From positions 33,192-97,191 of the forward strand of contig SUVQ01000005.1 in NCBI GenBank assembly GCA_015061905.1: a stretch of 64,000 nucleotides of DNA, read 5' to 3'. The stretch's first letter is position 1. Each line of letters opens with the position of its first letter. This DNA is from Verrucomicrobiota bacterium. GTDB taxonomy: Bacteria; Verrucomicrobiota; Verrucomicrobiia; Opitutales; UBA953. This document shows, in pieces, positions 18,197 to 27,191 of the stretch. A program made the position numbers and the translations under genes. Below the pieces are notes generated by a model. That model did not search any database and had not been told where the DNA came from. It was given only the letters and a program-made list of their open reading frames with translations.

Positions 18197-20272
18197 ATGA
18201 AAGAATTAGTGCTTTTTGTTGACGGAAAGACCGTCGGTCCGTTCCCGTTGGAAGATGTGAAAAAACGTTTTTCCGCCGGAGAATTTTCCGCCGAAACGCC
18301 TTGTGCGGAACCGGGCGACACGGATTGGAAGCCGCTCGGAGAGATGATTCCGCCGGAGCGACCCGCCGTGAGAATCGCGAGAAAAACGCGGGAAGAAGAG
18401 CAGGAAATGAAAACGGCAACTTCCGAAAAGCTCGATCCCGACGTCCGAAAAAAGCTCCTTCTCTATAATTTGGCAGACGCGATTTCCGTGGATAAATTTA
18501 CGCCGGTTCAGGCGGACACCGCAATTCGGCTCCACGAGGAAGCGATGAAAAAAGGGAAAAAACTTAAAATCGTAGCAGGCGTGGGCGGCTTTTTGATTTC
18601 ATTCGCATTGGCATCGCTTTTGTTCACCGGAGTCAATTTCGGAACGGCTCCGGGCGGAAAAGGACAAAAGCTGTTTGAAAAAATTTTTGAAAATCCGGGA
18701 AATCCGGAATACCAGAAAACGGCGAAACGTATTCGCAGCGAGGCTGAAAATCTAAGCAAACTACGCGACGAAGTTGCCGCAATCAAATTTGCCGCGCCGC
18801 GTAATCAGGGCGATCCGCGCCAAACTTTTCTCGGGAACGTCGAAATTAAAAATCCCGATGTGTCTACGGTTTCGGGAACGCTGGATACTTCCGCAATTCC
18901 CGAAAACCTGAAAGGAAATACGCTGATTGAAGTGATTCAGCTGAAACGCTTGGACGGTTCCCTCGAAGAAAACATCAAAAAACAGGAAGAACTTTTTGCG
19001 ATTCTTACGTCCCCGCTGTGGACGGATGCGGATTTGCGCAAAGCCATCGCCGATGAACTGGCGGAAGATTTCCCGAAGTGCGACGCTCCCGAGGCGGCGG
19101 AATTTACAAAACGCCTTGCGTTGATGAAAATTGAAGGGCTGGACGCGCAACTGCAGTGGATGACGAAGCGAATCGGAGAAATTTCCCAAAACAAGGAAAT
19201 TCAGACCCGTGTTCAATCCCGCGTAAAAGAAAAATTTTCCGCCCGGAAAAAGACGTCTTCTAAAAAAGAAACCGAAGCGGCAAGCGCTCAGCGCGTTGCT
19301 GACCGCGCGGCCGCAAGCCGCCGCGTGCAGGATTGGGCTTCGCGCGATATGCCGAAGTTCCTCGAAAAACTCGCGGATTTTCTCGCGGAAAACGAAATCC
19401 GCTACTCGGCGGAAGTGCGGGCAACGGCGTGGCGCGAATTTTCCGAAAAAACACTTCCGGAAATTTCGACGAAAGTTTCGGAAAACGAAACTCAACGCGT
19501 TCCCGTCGGCGCAAGCGGCGCATTTATTTTGGACGGGCGAAATGACCGCAATATCATCGCCGTCGCACACTTTGAAAACGCCGGAGATGTCTATTTCGTT
19601 CCCGCAAAAGAAGAATCCGCCGCCGGCACTCTGCGCATGCAAAATCTTTCCGTGAACCGCAGAACGCTCAAACCGGAAGACGTGCTCATGGACGAAGTTT
19701 ACCTCGTCTCGGAAAAAGTGAAAACGGGCGGAGAGCCCTTGGTAACGAGCGGAAAAATTCTCTCGCACGAAATCTTCATCGTGCGCACGACGCCGGAATG
19801 GTGCTACATTACGGTCGAGAAAAAACTTGCGGAGGGAGAGGATTCTGCCCGCCGCCGCAACGGAATTACGCTGGGCGTTCCCGCCGAATTTTACGAGTCC
19901 GTCGCCGTCGGAGACGCTGTTCCGATGGAAAAACTGCTGACGTTCCCGCGCTTCGGGAAGCCGGCGGAATCCCCGGCGACCGGGCGTTTAATTCCGATTC
20001 CGGAAGATAAACTTGAAGCCGTGAAAGAACAGCAAACCGCCGCCGGAATTGCGTTCCCGCCGCCGCCGGAGAAGTATGTGCCGCCCGCTCCGGAGCCGGA
20101 AGTTCCGGTTGCGCCTGCAAGCGGGGAAACTTCGGAAGCACCGGAAACATCGCCGACCGTTCCCGCGAGCGAGGTCTCGGCGAGCGAGGTTCCGGCGGAA
20201 GAGCCGCCGCCTTCGGAAGAACGCTCTGCTTCGGAGGAGCTTACCGAAAATACTTCTTCCGAAGAAAGCTGA
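18197..20272 (+). CDS. GYF_2 (DUF4339) membrane protein, function unknown
   Basis: Residues 1-60 form a GYF_2-type domain (FVDGKTVGPFPLEDVKKRF, then DTDWKPLGEM), a presumed protein-interaction module. A single membrane helix lies near 130-155 (GGFLISFALASLLFTGVNF). The rest, about 480 residues, is a helical, charged region with a possible beta-rich part near 430-560, ending in a Pro/Glu/Ser-rich tail. I recognise no enzyme motif. I use the ATG at 18197 (MKELVLFVDG), which matches the usual start of the GYF_2 fold; the track start adds 34 unsupported residues. It is the last gene of the rightward run and converges with doxX. Confidence 0.72.
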   Translation: MKELVLFVDGKTVGPFPLEDVKKRFSAGEFSAETPCAEPGDTDWKPLGEMIPPERPAVRIARKTREEEQEMKTATSEKLDPDVRKKLLLYNLADAISVDKFTPVQADTAIRLHEEAMKKGKKLKIVAGVGGFLISFALASLLFTGVNFGTAPGGKGQKLFEKIFENPGNPEYQKTAKRIRSEAENLSKLRDEVAAIKFAAPRNQGDPRQTFLGNVEIKNPDVSTVSGTLDTSAIPENLKGNTLIEVIQLKRLDGSLEENIKKQEELFAILTSPLWTDADLRKAIADELAEDFPKCDAPEAAEFTKRLALMKIEGLDAQLQWMTKRIGEISQNKEIQTRVQSRVKEKFSARKKTSSKKETEAASAQRVADRAAASRRVQDWASRDMPKFLEKLADFLAENEIRYSAEVRATAWREFSEKTLPEISTKVSENETQRVPVGASGAFILDGRNDRNIIAVAHFENAGDVYFVPAKEESAAGTLRMQNLSVNRRTLKPEDVLMDEVYLVSEKVKTGGEPLVTSGKILSHEIFIVRTTPEWCYITVEKKLAEGEDSARRRNGITLGVPAEFYESVAVGDAVPMEKLLTFPRFGKPAESPATGRLIPIPEDKLEAVKEQQTAAGIAFPPPPEKYVPPAPEPEVPVAPASGETSEAPETSPTVPASEVSASEVPAEEPPPSEERSASEELTENTSSEES

Positions 20273-20312
20273 GCGAACCTGTCGCGTTCCCGATTCCCGG
20301 CAACCGCCAAAT

Positions 20313-20828
20313 TTAATCCTGCGCCTTTTCTTCGGAAACGGCGCATTTTTCCGGCTCGGCGCAGCAGGTGCATTTCGCATCGCAGCAGGAACGGAAAAAC
20401 GCGAATCTTCCTCCGCCGATGAAGAGCAGGGCGAGCGCGGCTCCGATGTAGAGAAAGTGATATTCAACGCCTTCTCCGATTTGATTTCCGGTCCAATTTA
20501 TAAAATAGCCGTTGTCGAGGTGATATTGCATAGCGACGGTCATAAGAACGACCAGCGTCAACGCCCAGAAGCGAGTGAAAATGCCCAAAATGAGGAAGAG
20601 CGGCGCGAAAAATTCCGTCGCGATTGCCGCCGCCGTCCACGAAGGCGAAATGCCGAGAACTTCCGTGAAATATTGCCAAGTTGCCTGCAAGCCGTTCCCG
20701 TTAAAAACGCCGAAAACTTTTTGCATGCCGTGCGGAAGCATCGCAAATGCCAACACTAAGCGCAGAAGAAGTTTCCCGAAGTCGTCGGAAAACGCGGAAA
20801 CGGAGCATAGAATTGATTTTTTCATCAT
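20313..20828 (-). CDS. DoxX-family membrane protein with Cys-rich tail
   Basis: The 171-residue protein has four probable membrane helices and the DoxX start FGKLLLRLVLAFAMLPHGMQK. Homologues are called DoxX/MauE-like and some take part in thiol or respiratory redox chemistry. The last 30 residues are cytosolic or periplasmic and unusually Cys-rich (CCDAKCTCCAEPEKC), a possible metal or thiol site not typical of the family. Two adjacent ATGs (20828, 20825) could start it. No operon partner is apparent. Confidence 0.85.
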   Translation of the reverse strand: MMKKSILCSVSAFSDDFGKLLLRLVLAFAMLPHGMQKVFGVFNGNGLQATWQYFTEVLGISPSWTAAAIATEFFAPLFLILGIFTRFWALTLVVLMTVAMQYHLDNGYFINWTGNQIGEGVEYHFLYIGAALALLFIGGGRFAFFRSCCDAKCTCCAEPEKCAVSEEKAQD

Positions 20829-20923
20829 ACTTTGTAAAGCGGCTTCGGTGCCGAAAATTTTTTAAGTGATATTTCCGAAAATTAAAATTTTCGCTTTCCG
20901 CTTTTTTTTTTGAGGCACTTGCG

Positions 20924-21823
20924 TTATTCGATGTTTTGCACCTGTTCGCGCAGGCGTTCCTGCTCGTTTTTGGCTTCGACGACGCAACGCGTAATCGCCG
21001 CGTTGTTGGCTTTGCTCCCGATGGTGTTGAGTTCGCGCAGAATTTCCTGACAAATAAAATCAAGCTTTCTGCCGCTGTCGTTTTCGTTCAGGCAATTTTC
21101 AAATTGCGAGAAATGGCTCGCGAGGCGGGTTTGTTCTTCCGAAATATCGCAACGATCCGCGAAAATCGCGATTTCCTTCAGGAAGCGCGGGTCGTCCAAA
21201 TCAATTTCAAGACCGAGGGCGGCGAGGCGTGCGCGAAGCGCGTCGCGTTGATTTTCGACCGTTCCCGCGGAGGCGGAGCGGATTTCCCTGACCCAATGTC
21301 GTAGGCGTGCGAGGCGTTCCCGCAGGTCTTTTTCTAAATTTCCCCCTTCGCACTCGCGCATGCAGACAAAGCTTTTCAGCGCGGCTTCAGTCGCTTGGCG
21401 GACGGAGGCGGCGACCGCTTCGTCTTCGAGCGAGGGCAACGCGCCTTGGCGGGAACGGTGAAGCTCTGCGAGGCGCAGGTAAATTTCCGGCGTCGGGACA
21501 AAATGAATGCCGGCAAGGCTTGCCGCATTTTTCATTTTTTCGAGAGCGACCGCCGCCGAGGCTTCGTCCCAGGAAAGCGCTTCGCAGGAAGGCGTATTCC
21601 CGCCGAGCGTTCCCGTGCGAATGGCAATCGTAATTTTTCCCCGTGAGGCTTTTTCGCGAACGAGCGGCGAGAGCAGGCGTTCCGCCGCCGGCATCCATTC
21701 CGAAGGCGCGAACACGGAAATGGCGAGTCCGCGTTGATTTACGGCGGAAATTTCCAGCGTAAAATCCGTTCCCGCCACGGAAAAGTTTTCGCGAGCGTAG
21801 CCCGTCATAGATCGAATACTCAT
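20924..21823 (-). CDS. yicC: YicC-family endoribonuclease
   Basis: The product starts MSIRSMTGYAR and ends with KNEQERLREQVQNIE, the N- and C-terminal signatures of YicC/YloC proteins, recently shown in Escherichia coli and Bacillus to be endoribonucleases involved in RNA turnover. The middle carries LNTIGSKANNAAITRCVVEAK in part. I use the ATG at 21823, giving 299 residues; the track start is 27 codons further out. It is divergent from lptB. Confidence 0.93.
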   Translation of the reverse strand: MSIRSMTGYARENFSVAGTDFTLEISAVNQRGLAISVFAPSEWMPAAERLLSPLVREKASRGKITIAIRTGTLGGNTPSCEALSWDEASAAVALEKMKNAASLAGIHFVPTPEIYLRLAELHRSRQGALPSLEDEAVAASVRQATEAALKSFVCMRECEGGNLEKDLRERLARLRHWVREIRSASAGTVENQRDALRARLAALGLEIDLDDPRFLKEIAIFADRCDISEEQTRLASHFSQFENCLNENDSGRKLDFICQEILRELNTIGSKANNAAITRCVVEAKNEQERLREQVQNIE

Positions 21824-22021
21824 GGTGGTGCATCTTAAATTGAAATTCCGCATCGGTAAATTGCTATTTGATAAATAATGAATAAAGATGCGCAAAGCCG
21901 TCATTTTTTAAGCTTTTTTTTTACACTTCTCGGAGTTTTCCCGATGAAAAATTCTGTTTTCTTGCTCTCTTGCAAACGGAGCGTTAGTTTTTTCCTCAGA
22001 AAAAATAAATATCTTCGCGCT

Positions 22022-22807
22022 ATGAGTTCTGAAATTTCTCCGAGTTCCGCTCCTTCCGAAAAAAAATCCGCCCCGGGAACGCCCACCGGAATCATTTCCA
22101 CGCAAGGGCTTGCCAAAGTCTACGGCAAACGCGAAGTGGTGCACGATGTGAGCTTGGAGGTGCGCGCGGGCGAAGTCGTCGGTCTGCTCGGGCCGAACGG
22201 CGCCGGAAAAACGACGACGTTTTACATGGTCGTCGGGCTCGTTCCCGCGACGCGCGGACGCGTTTTGCTCGACGGGAACGATATTACGAGCTTTCCGATG
22301 TGGAAACGCGCGCGTTGCGGCCTGGGATATTTGCCGCAGGACGCATCGATTTTCCGCAAACTTACGGTGTGGGAAAACGTCATGTCCGTCGTCGAAACAA
22401 TGCAAATGCCCGCCTCTGAGCGCAAAGCGTATTGCGAAGCGCAGCTGAACGACCTCGGCTTAATGCGCCTGGCGACGCAACCCGCCTACACGCTTTCCGG
22501 CGGAGAACGCCGCCGCCTCGAAATCGCGCGCGCGCTGGCGACAAAGCCGCGCTTCATGCTTTTGGACGAACCGTTCAGCGGCGTGGACCCGATTTCCGTT
22601 GCCGATGTTCAAAAAATTGTCATCGCACTGAAACAAAAAGGTATCGGCGTTTTAATTACGGACCACAACGTCCGAGAAACCCTTTCCATCGTCGACCGCG
22701 CCTATCTCATTCACCAGGGAACCGTTCTCGTCGAAGGTTCTTCCGACGTTATTTTGACCGACGAAAAAGCGCGAAAATTTTATCTCGGCTCCGGATTTCA
22801 AATGTAA
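22022..22807 (+). CDS. lptB: LPS export ABC transporter ATPase
   Basis: LptB powers extraction of LPS from the inner membrane with LptFGC, so the organism has an LPS-type outer membrane. ATPase motifs: Walker A GPNGAGKTTT, Q-loop YLPQDASIFRKLTV, signature LSGGERRRLEIARAL, Walker B LLDEPFSGVDP and the His switch TDHN. I use the ATG at 22022 (MSSEIS), which leaves a 30-residue Ser/Pro-rich extension before the ABC domain; the track start at 21878 is not supported. maf follows after 51 bases. Confidence 0.94.
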   Translation: MSSEISPSSAPSEKKSAPGTPTGIISTQGLAKVYGKREVVHDVSLEVRAGEVVGLLGPNGAGKTTTFYMVVGLVPATRGRVLLDGNDITSFPMWKRARCGLGYLPQDASIFRKLTVWENVMSVVETMQMPASERKAYCEAQLNDLGLMRLATQPAYTLSGGERRRLEIARALATKPRFMLLDEPFSGVDPISVADVQKIVIALKQKGIGVLITDHNVRETLSIVDRAYLIHQGTVLVEGSSDVILTDEKARKFYLGSGFQM

Positions 22808-22858
22808 GCCGAAGCCTTCGGATTTGAGGACGGGAACGCAGAAAAAATTTCCCTTTTG

Positions 22859-23446
22859 ATGCAAAAATTCATCTTGGCATCTGCGTCCCCGCGCCGTCGC
22901 GAACTGCTTTCCAAGGCGGGATTTTCTTTTGAAATTCAAACTTCCGATGCGGAAGAAAACGAAAATCCCCGCGGCAATCCTCGGGAAATGGTGCTTGAAA
23001 ACGCACTGGCAAAAGCGCGCGCCGTTGCGGAGAAAAATCCGGACGCACTTGTGTTGGGCGCAGATACGACCGTTGCTCTCGGAGGTTGTGTTTTAAATAA
23101 ACCGGCGGATTTGTGCGAAGCACGGAAAATGTTGCGCGCTCTCGGCGGGAACGCTCATACCGTTTTTACGGGAGTTGCTTTGGTTTGCGCGGGAACGGGA
23201 TTTTGCGAAACGCGGGTCGTCACCTGTCGCGTGAAGTTCAAACCGCTTTCCGATGAAATGATTTCGCGTTATTTCGAGATTTGTAATCCGCTCGACAAGG
23301 CCGGTGCTTACGGCATTCAGGAGGGCGGAGAACACATCGTCGAATCCTACGAAGAACCGCTCAGCAACATTATCGGGCTACCCGTCGAGCTCATCGCGCC
23401 GCGCTTGCGCGAACTCCTCGCCGCCGGCGGGAACGTCTTTTTTTAG
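22859..23446 (+). CDS. maf: Maf-family nucleotide pyrophosphatase
   Basis: Maf proteins hydrolyse dTTP/UTP or modified nucleotides and are linked to septum inhibition. The N-terminal ILASASPRRRELL and the ALVLGADTTV and DKAGAYGIQ motifs are all present, and the 195-residue length is normal. The ATG at 22859 follows an in-frame TTG used by the track. Sequence does not clearly separate the dTTP- and m7GTP-preferring subtypes. Confidence 0.94.
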   Translation: MQKFILASASPRRRELLSKAGFSFEIQTSDAEENENPRGNPREMVLENALAKARAVAEKNPDALVLGADTTVALGGCVLNKPADLCEARKMLRALGGNAHTVFTGVALVCAGTGFCETRVVTCRVKFKPLSDEMISRYFEICNPLDKAGAYGIQEGGEHIVESYEEPLSNIIGLPVELIAPRLRELLAAGGNVFF

Positions 23447-23470
23447 GCGGAAGCCTGCACGGATGACGCT

Positions 23471-23497
23471 TTTTTACACAAGCTATTTGTGTAAAAA
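23471..23497. promoter_or_regulatory. Inverted repeat overlapping the bile salt hydrolase ribosome-binding site
   Basis: TTTTTACACAA and its exact complement TTGTGTAAAAA are separated by five bases. The right arm runs into the strong AAAAGGAG ribosome-binding sequence, which lies just before the ATG at 23508. It could be an operator or an RNA hairpin that limits translation; a terminator for maf is also possible, though no T-run follows. Confidence 0.6.
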
Positions 23498-23507
23498 GGA
23501 GAAATTC

Positions 23508-24527
23508 ATGTGCACCGCCGTTTCATTTAAAACCAAGGATCATTATTTCGGACGAAATCTTGATCTCGATTACTCTTATGACGAAACCGTAACGATTACG
23601 CCGCGCAAATATCCGTTCAAATTCCGCCATGTGAAAAATTTGGACGAGCATTACGCGATTATCGGTGTCGCCTACGTCGCGGACGGATTTCCGTTGTATT
23701 ATGATGCCGTCAACGAAAAGGGCTTGGGCATGGCGGGTTTAAATTTCCCCGGGAACGCGGTTTGGTCTCCGATGTCGAAGACGAAGGATAATGTTACGCC
23801 GTTTGAGCTGACGCCGTGGATTCTCGGGCAGTGCGGAACCGTGGACGAGGCGCGCGCCCTGTTGGAACGCGTAAATGCGCTGAACGAAAATTTCTCCGGG
23901 AAGCTCCCGCTTTCTCCGCTTCACTGGCTGATCGCCGATGAGGAAAAATCGCTCACTGCGGAATTTTTGGCGGACGGGTTAAAACTCTCGGAAAATCCCG
24001 TCGGCGTTTTAACCAACAATCCGCCGTTTGAGTTTCACATGCTGAATCTTGCCGGGTATATGCAAGTTTCCGCGAATGCGCCGCAAAATCGAATTTGCCC
24101 GGAAATCCCGTTGCACGCTTACAGTCGCGGCATGGGCGCGATGGGGCTGCCCGGCGATTTGTCTTCCGCGTCGCGCTTTATTAAAGCCGCGTTTACGAAA
24201 CTGAACTCCGTGTGCGGAGATTCGGAGCCGGAAAGCGTCGGACAGTTTTTTCATATTCTCGGTGCGGTGGCTCAGCAACGCGGTTGCGTTCGCGTCGGTT
24301 CGAGCGGATACGAAATCACGATTTACTCGTCGTGCTGCAATACGAAAACGGGCGTATATTACTACCGCACTTACGGGAACAGTCGAATTTGCGCCGTAGA
24401 CATGCACAGAGAAAACTTAAACGGGAACGTGCTGATTTCTTATCCTTTGCTGAAAGAGGAAAATTTCTTTGTGCAAAACGGAGATGATTTTCCCGAATCC
24501 GAGATGCCGTTTTGTTGTAAAATTTAG
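23508..24527 (+). CDS. bsh: Choloylglycine hydrolase family, bile salt hydrolase-like
   Basis: These Ntn-hydrolases cleave the amide of conjugated bile salts, or of penicillin V. Met1 is followed by the nucleophile Cys2 (MCTAVSFKTKDHYFGRNLDLD), and the family residues Arg in GRNLDLD, Asp in the same motif, Asn in NEKGLGMAGLNFPG, NNPPFEFH and the LPGDLSSASRF loop are all present. The text strongly resembles gut clostridial bile salt hydrolases rather than the Gram-negative branch. The 339-residue length is normal. The ATG at 23508, not the track start, is required because Cys must be residue 2. No signal peptide is seen, so it is probably cytoplasmic. Horizontal origin is inferred; the gene already carries the genome-wide GTTCCCG word three times. 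Confidence 0.93.
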   Translation: MCTAVSFKTKDHYFGRNLDLDYSYDETVTITPRKYPFKFRHVKNLDEHYAIIGVAYVADGFPLYYDAVNEKGLGMAGLNFPGNAVWSPMSKTKDNVTPFELTPWILGQCGTVDEARALLERVNALNENFSGKLPLSPLHWLIADEEKSLTAEFLADGLKLSENPVGVLTNNPPFEFHMLNLAGYMQVSANAPQNRICPEIPLHAYSRGMGAMGLPGDLSSASRFIKAAFTKLNSVCGDSEPESVGQFFHILGAVAQQRGCVRVGSSGYEITIYSSCCNTKTGVYYYRTYGNSRICAVDMHRENLNGNVLISYPLLKEENFFVQNGDDFPESEMPFCCKI

Positions 24528-24589
24528 AGGAAATTCTCACCGGGAGCACTTTAACCCGAAAAATGCGGGCGTTCCCGCCGGAGTGAATC

Positions 24590-27133
24590 TTACTCGCTAA
24601 GCGCGATGAGCGATTCGAGCGAAGGATAGTGGCTTGCCCAGTCCGACATATCGGGAAGTGCGCCGACGAGCGTGTCAAACATCGCACGCTTGCTCTGCTT
24701 TAGCTTTTCGATACGTTCTTCAATCGTTCCCGCCGCCACCATGCGGTAAACAAATACGCGGCGCGTTTGCCCGATGCGGTGAACCCGGTCGATTGCCTGT
24801 TCTTCGACGGCGGGATTCCACCACGGATCGAGCAGGAAAACGTATTCCGCGCTGTGAAGCGTGAGACCCGTGCCGCCGGCGCGCAGGCTGACGAGGAAAA
24901 TTGCCGCGCCTTCGCGGGTTTGAAAATCGTTCACGGGCGTGGCTCTGTCGAGCGTTTTTCCCGTGAGCGTAAAGACGGGTGTTCCCGCGAAACGTTGTTC
25001 AATGGCGTTTCGCGCACGATCGAGCAGGGAAACAAACTGGGAAAAGACAACGACTTTTCCGCCGTTATCGATAATTTCCTCAAGCCGTTCGAGGAGCACG
25101 GAAATTTTTCCCGAAAATTCTGCGGGCAAGGTGCTTTGCCCCGGCAACAGCGCGGGATCGCAGGCAGCCTGGCGCAGGCGCATAAGCAACGTAAGCAGAT
25201 TCGTCGGGTTGGCGGAAAGAAGCCGGCTTACGGATTCTTGCGCTTCGTTCCCGGAAAGCCCGTTGCGGACGATTTGCTCGTAATGCTCTTTTTGTTGCGG
25301 CGTGAGCGGGCAATGCAAAACCGTTTGCACTTTTTCCGGCAGTTCCCGCGCAACTTCCTGCTTTGTTCTCCGCAAAATAAACGGCGCAATTTGCGTTTTG
25401 AGTTTTTCGACGGCGGTATCGTCGGCTTCGGCAAGCTCTGTTTCGAGTGTGGCTCTGCGACCGAGAAGCCCCGGCATGAGGAAGCGGAAAACCGTCCAAA
25501 GATCAAGATGCCGGTTTTCAATCGGCGTTCCCGTGAGCGCGAGCCGCCTGTCCGCGACAATCTTCAAACACGCGTGCGTCATTTTCGCCTGCGGGTTTTT
25601 AATATATTGCGCTTCATCGAGAACGGCGCAGGAGAAACGTTTTTTCGGCAAAAGTTCGGCATGAATGCGCAACATGCCGTAGCTTGAAAGCCAAATGTGC
25701 GGCGGCGTTCCCGCGCAGTTTGCCGTTTTTCTCCGCTTGAATGTGCCGTCTGTTCCGAGAACGCAAACGCCGAGTTGCGGGAAAAATTTTTGTATCTCAT
25801 TTTTCCATACGGGAATAACGCTTGCCGGGCAAACGATGAGCGCTGGGCGGCGCGGCGTGGTGTCGAGCGAAAGAAGCGCGAGCGTTTGGAGCGTTTTTCC
25901 GAGCCCCATTTCGTCGGCAAGTAACGGATGCGCGCCGCGCAAAAACATTTGGCGAATCCACGCGACTCCGCGCATTTGATACGGGCGGAGAAATTCCGGA
26001 AGGTCTTTCGGGGGAACGGGTTCTTTCAGGAAATTTTTTCTCCAACTGCGAAGCTTTGCGTCGGGAACGAGTGTATCATTTTCTCCATTACGAAAAAGGG
26101 AAAGAAGCGTGTAAACGGGAACGCCGTGCGTTTCGGTATCGGGCCAATCGTTTGCCACGGCGCGCGTTCCCGAACGCAGGCGAACGATGCCGCGCCCCGG
26201 TAGGAAAACGGATTCGCCGCGATGCTTGAGCAAGGTGCGAATTTCGGATTGCGTGAACGCGTTCCCGTCGAGCGAAAAATTCCACTCAAGCCCGAAGGCA
26301 TTTCCCGATTCGGCGCGAAGAAAAAGCCGCGCGTCGATTTCGCGCACGGATTTTGAAAATGCGGCGAGCTCGTTGCCGCTTTCGATTTCGAAACGTTTTT
26401 GCCACGCGGGGAAAAATTCGTTGACGAAGCGCGTCGCTTGCAGCGTTCCCGCCAAAACGTAGGCATCTCGCCCGGCATTGAAAACAAATCCGGATTTTCT
26501 CGCGGCGGCAACGAGGCGAATGAGTTGTTCGCGCTCGCCCGCCGTCAGTGTTGTTTGCTCGGCGGCAAGAGCGGAGGTTTTTCGTTCGCTTTTTTCTTCG
26601 ATCCAATTGGCGGAAAAGGAAAGTTCGTTTTCTGCGGACGAAAATTTCAGCAACAACTTGCGGTCCGGGCGCGTAGGCAGTGCCGGCGGCGGAACGGAAG
26701 CCTCTTTGAGTTGCGCGTTTTCGTTTGTTTCGCTTTTTTCGCCGTCGGCGGAAAGCGGAAGATTCGGATATTCCGTCGCCACAAATTCCTCAATGACGTA
26801 AAGCCCGGCAACGGCATACGGCGCGGATTCTTTGCGCGGAGCGGAAGAACTGCTACGCCAAAGAATATTCCCGTCGGCATCAAAATCAAAAAGAATTTGA
26901 AGAAACGGCGTTCCCGCGCTTGCTACGCGAAAAATGACGGCGGCATCATCGAGCCCGATGATAATTTCCGCAATTTTGGATTCTCGGTAAATGCGGCGTC
27001 CGGCGTAAATCGCATCTTCCGTGAAACGGTTTTCCCAGTTCGAAACCGGCGGCGAGGCAAGGCGTTCTCCCCAAAGCGCAAGAGCTTTGAGCGAAAACGA
27101 TTTTTTCGTCGGCGGGATGTAGGGCTCGAACAT
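24590..27133 (-). CDS. SNF2-family DEAD/DEAH helicase
   Basis: The 847-residue protein carries an N-terminal region of about 370 residues of unknown function and a C-terminal SNF2 ATPase. Motifs: LLADEMGLGKTLQTLALL (I), DEAQYIKN (II), LTGTPIENRHLDLWT (III), VVFSQFVSLLDRA, VSLRAGGTGLTLHSA (V) and DRVHRIGQTRRVFVYR (VI). Such bacterial SNF2 proteins act on DNA-bound complexes, including RNA polymerase. The nearest homologues in function cannot be told from sequence. It lies alone, tandem after tgt on the same strand but 58 bases away across a pyrimidine-rich repeat. Confidence 0.9.
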   Translation of the reverse strand: MFEPYIPPTKKSFSLKALALWGERLASPPVSNWENRFTEDAIYAGRRIYRESKIAEIIIGLDDAAVIFRVASAGTPFLQILFDFDADGNILWRSSSSAPRKESAPYAVAGLYVIEEFVATEYPNLPLSADGEKSETNENAQLKEASVPPPALPTRPDRKLLLKFSSAENELSFSANWIEEKSERKTSALAAEQTTLTAGEREQLIRLVAAARKSGFVFNAGRDAYVLAGTLQATRFVNEFFPAWQKRFEIESGNELAAFSKSVREIDARLFLRAESGNAFGLEWNFSLDGNAFTQSEIRTLLKHRGESVFLPGRGIVRLRSGTRAVANDWPDTETHGVPVYTLLSLFRNGENDTLVPDAKLRSWRKNFLKEPVPPKDLPEFLRPYQMRGVAWIRQMFLRGAHPLLADEMGLGKTLQTLALLSLDTTPRRPALIVCPASVIPVWKNEIQKFFPQLGVCVLGTDGTFKRRKTANCAGTPPHIWLSSYGMLRIHAELLPKKRFSCAVLDEAQYIKNPQAKMTHACLKIVADRRLALTGTPIENRHLDLWTVFRFLMPGLLGRRATLETELAEADDTAVEKLKTQIAPFILRRTKQEVARELPEKVQTVLHCPLTPQQKEHYEQIVRNGLSGNEAQESVSRLLSANPTNLLTLLMRLRQAACDPALLPGQSTLPAEFSGKISVLLERLEEIIDNGGKVVVFSQFVSLLDRARNAIEQRFAGTPVFTLTGKTLDRATPVNDFQTREGAAIFLVSLRAGGTGLTLHSAEYVFLLDPWWNPAVEEQAIDRVHRIGQTRRVFVYRMVAAGTIEERIEKLKQSKRAMFDTLVGALPDMSDWASHYPSLESLIALSE

Positions 27134-27191
27134 GGTTTTAACTTTTAGGTTTTAACTCTTCCACTTTTCCACTCTTCCACTTTTCCACTCT
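27134..27191. repeat. Short tandem CTTCCACTTTTCCA repeat
   Basis: Between the SNF2 gene and tgt the word TCTTCCACTTTTCCAC occurs twice in tandem after TTTTAGGTTTTAACTC. It is another low-complexity intergenic repeat like those listed near 34270, 42300 and 63300. No function is visible. Confidence 0.5.
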
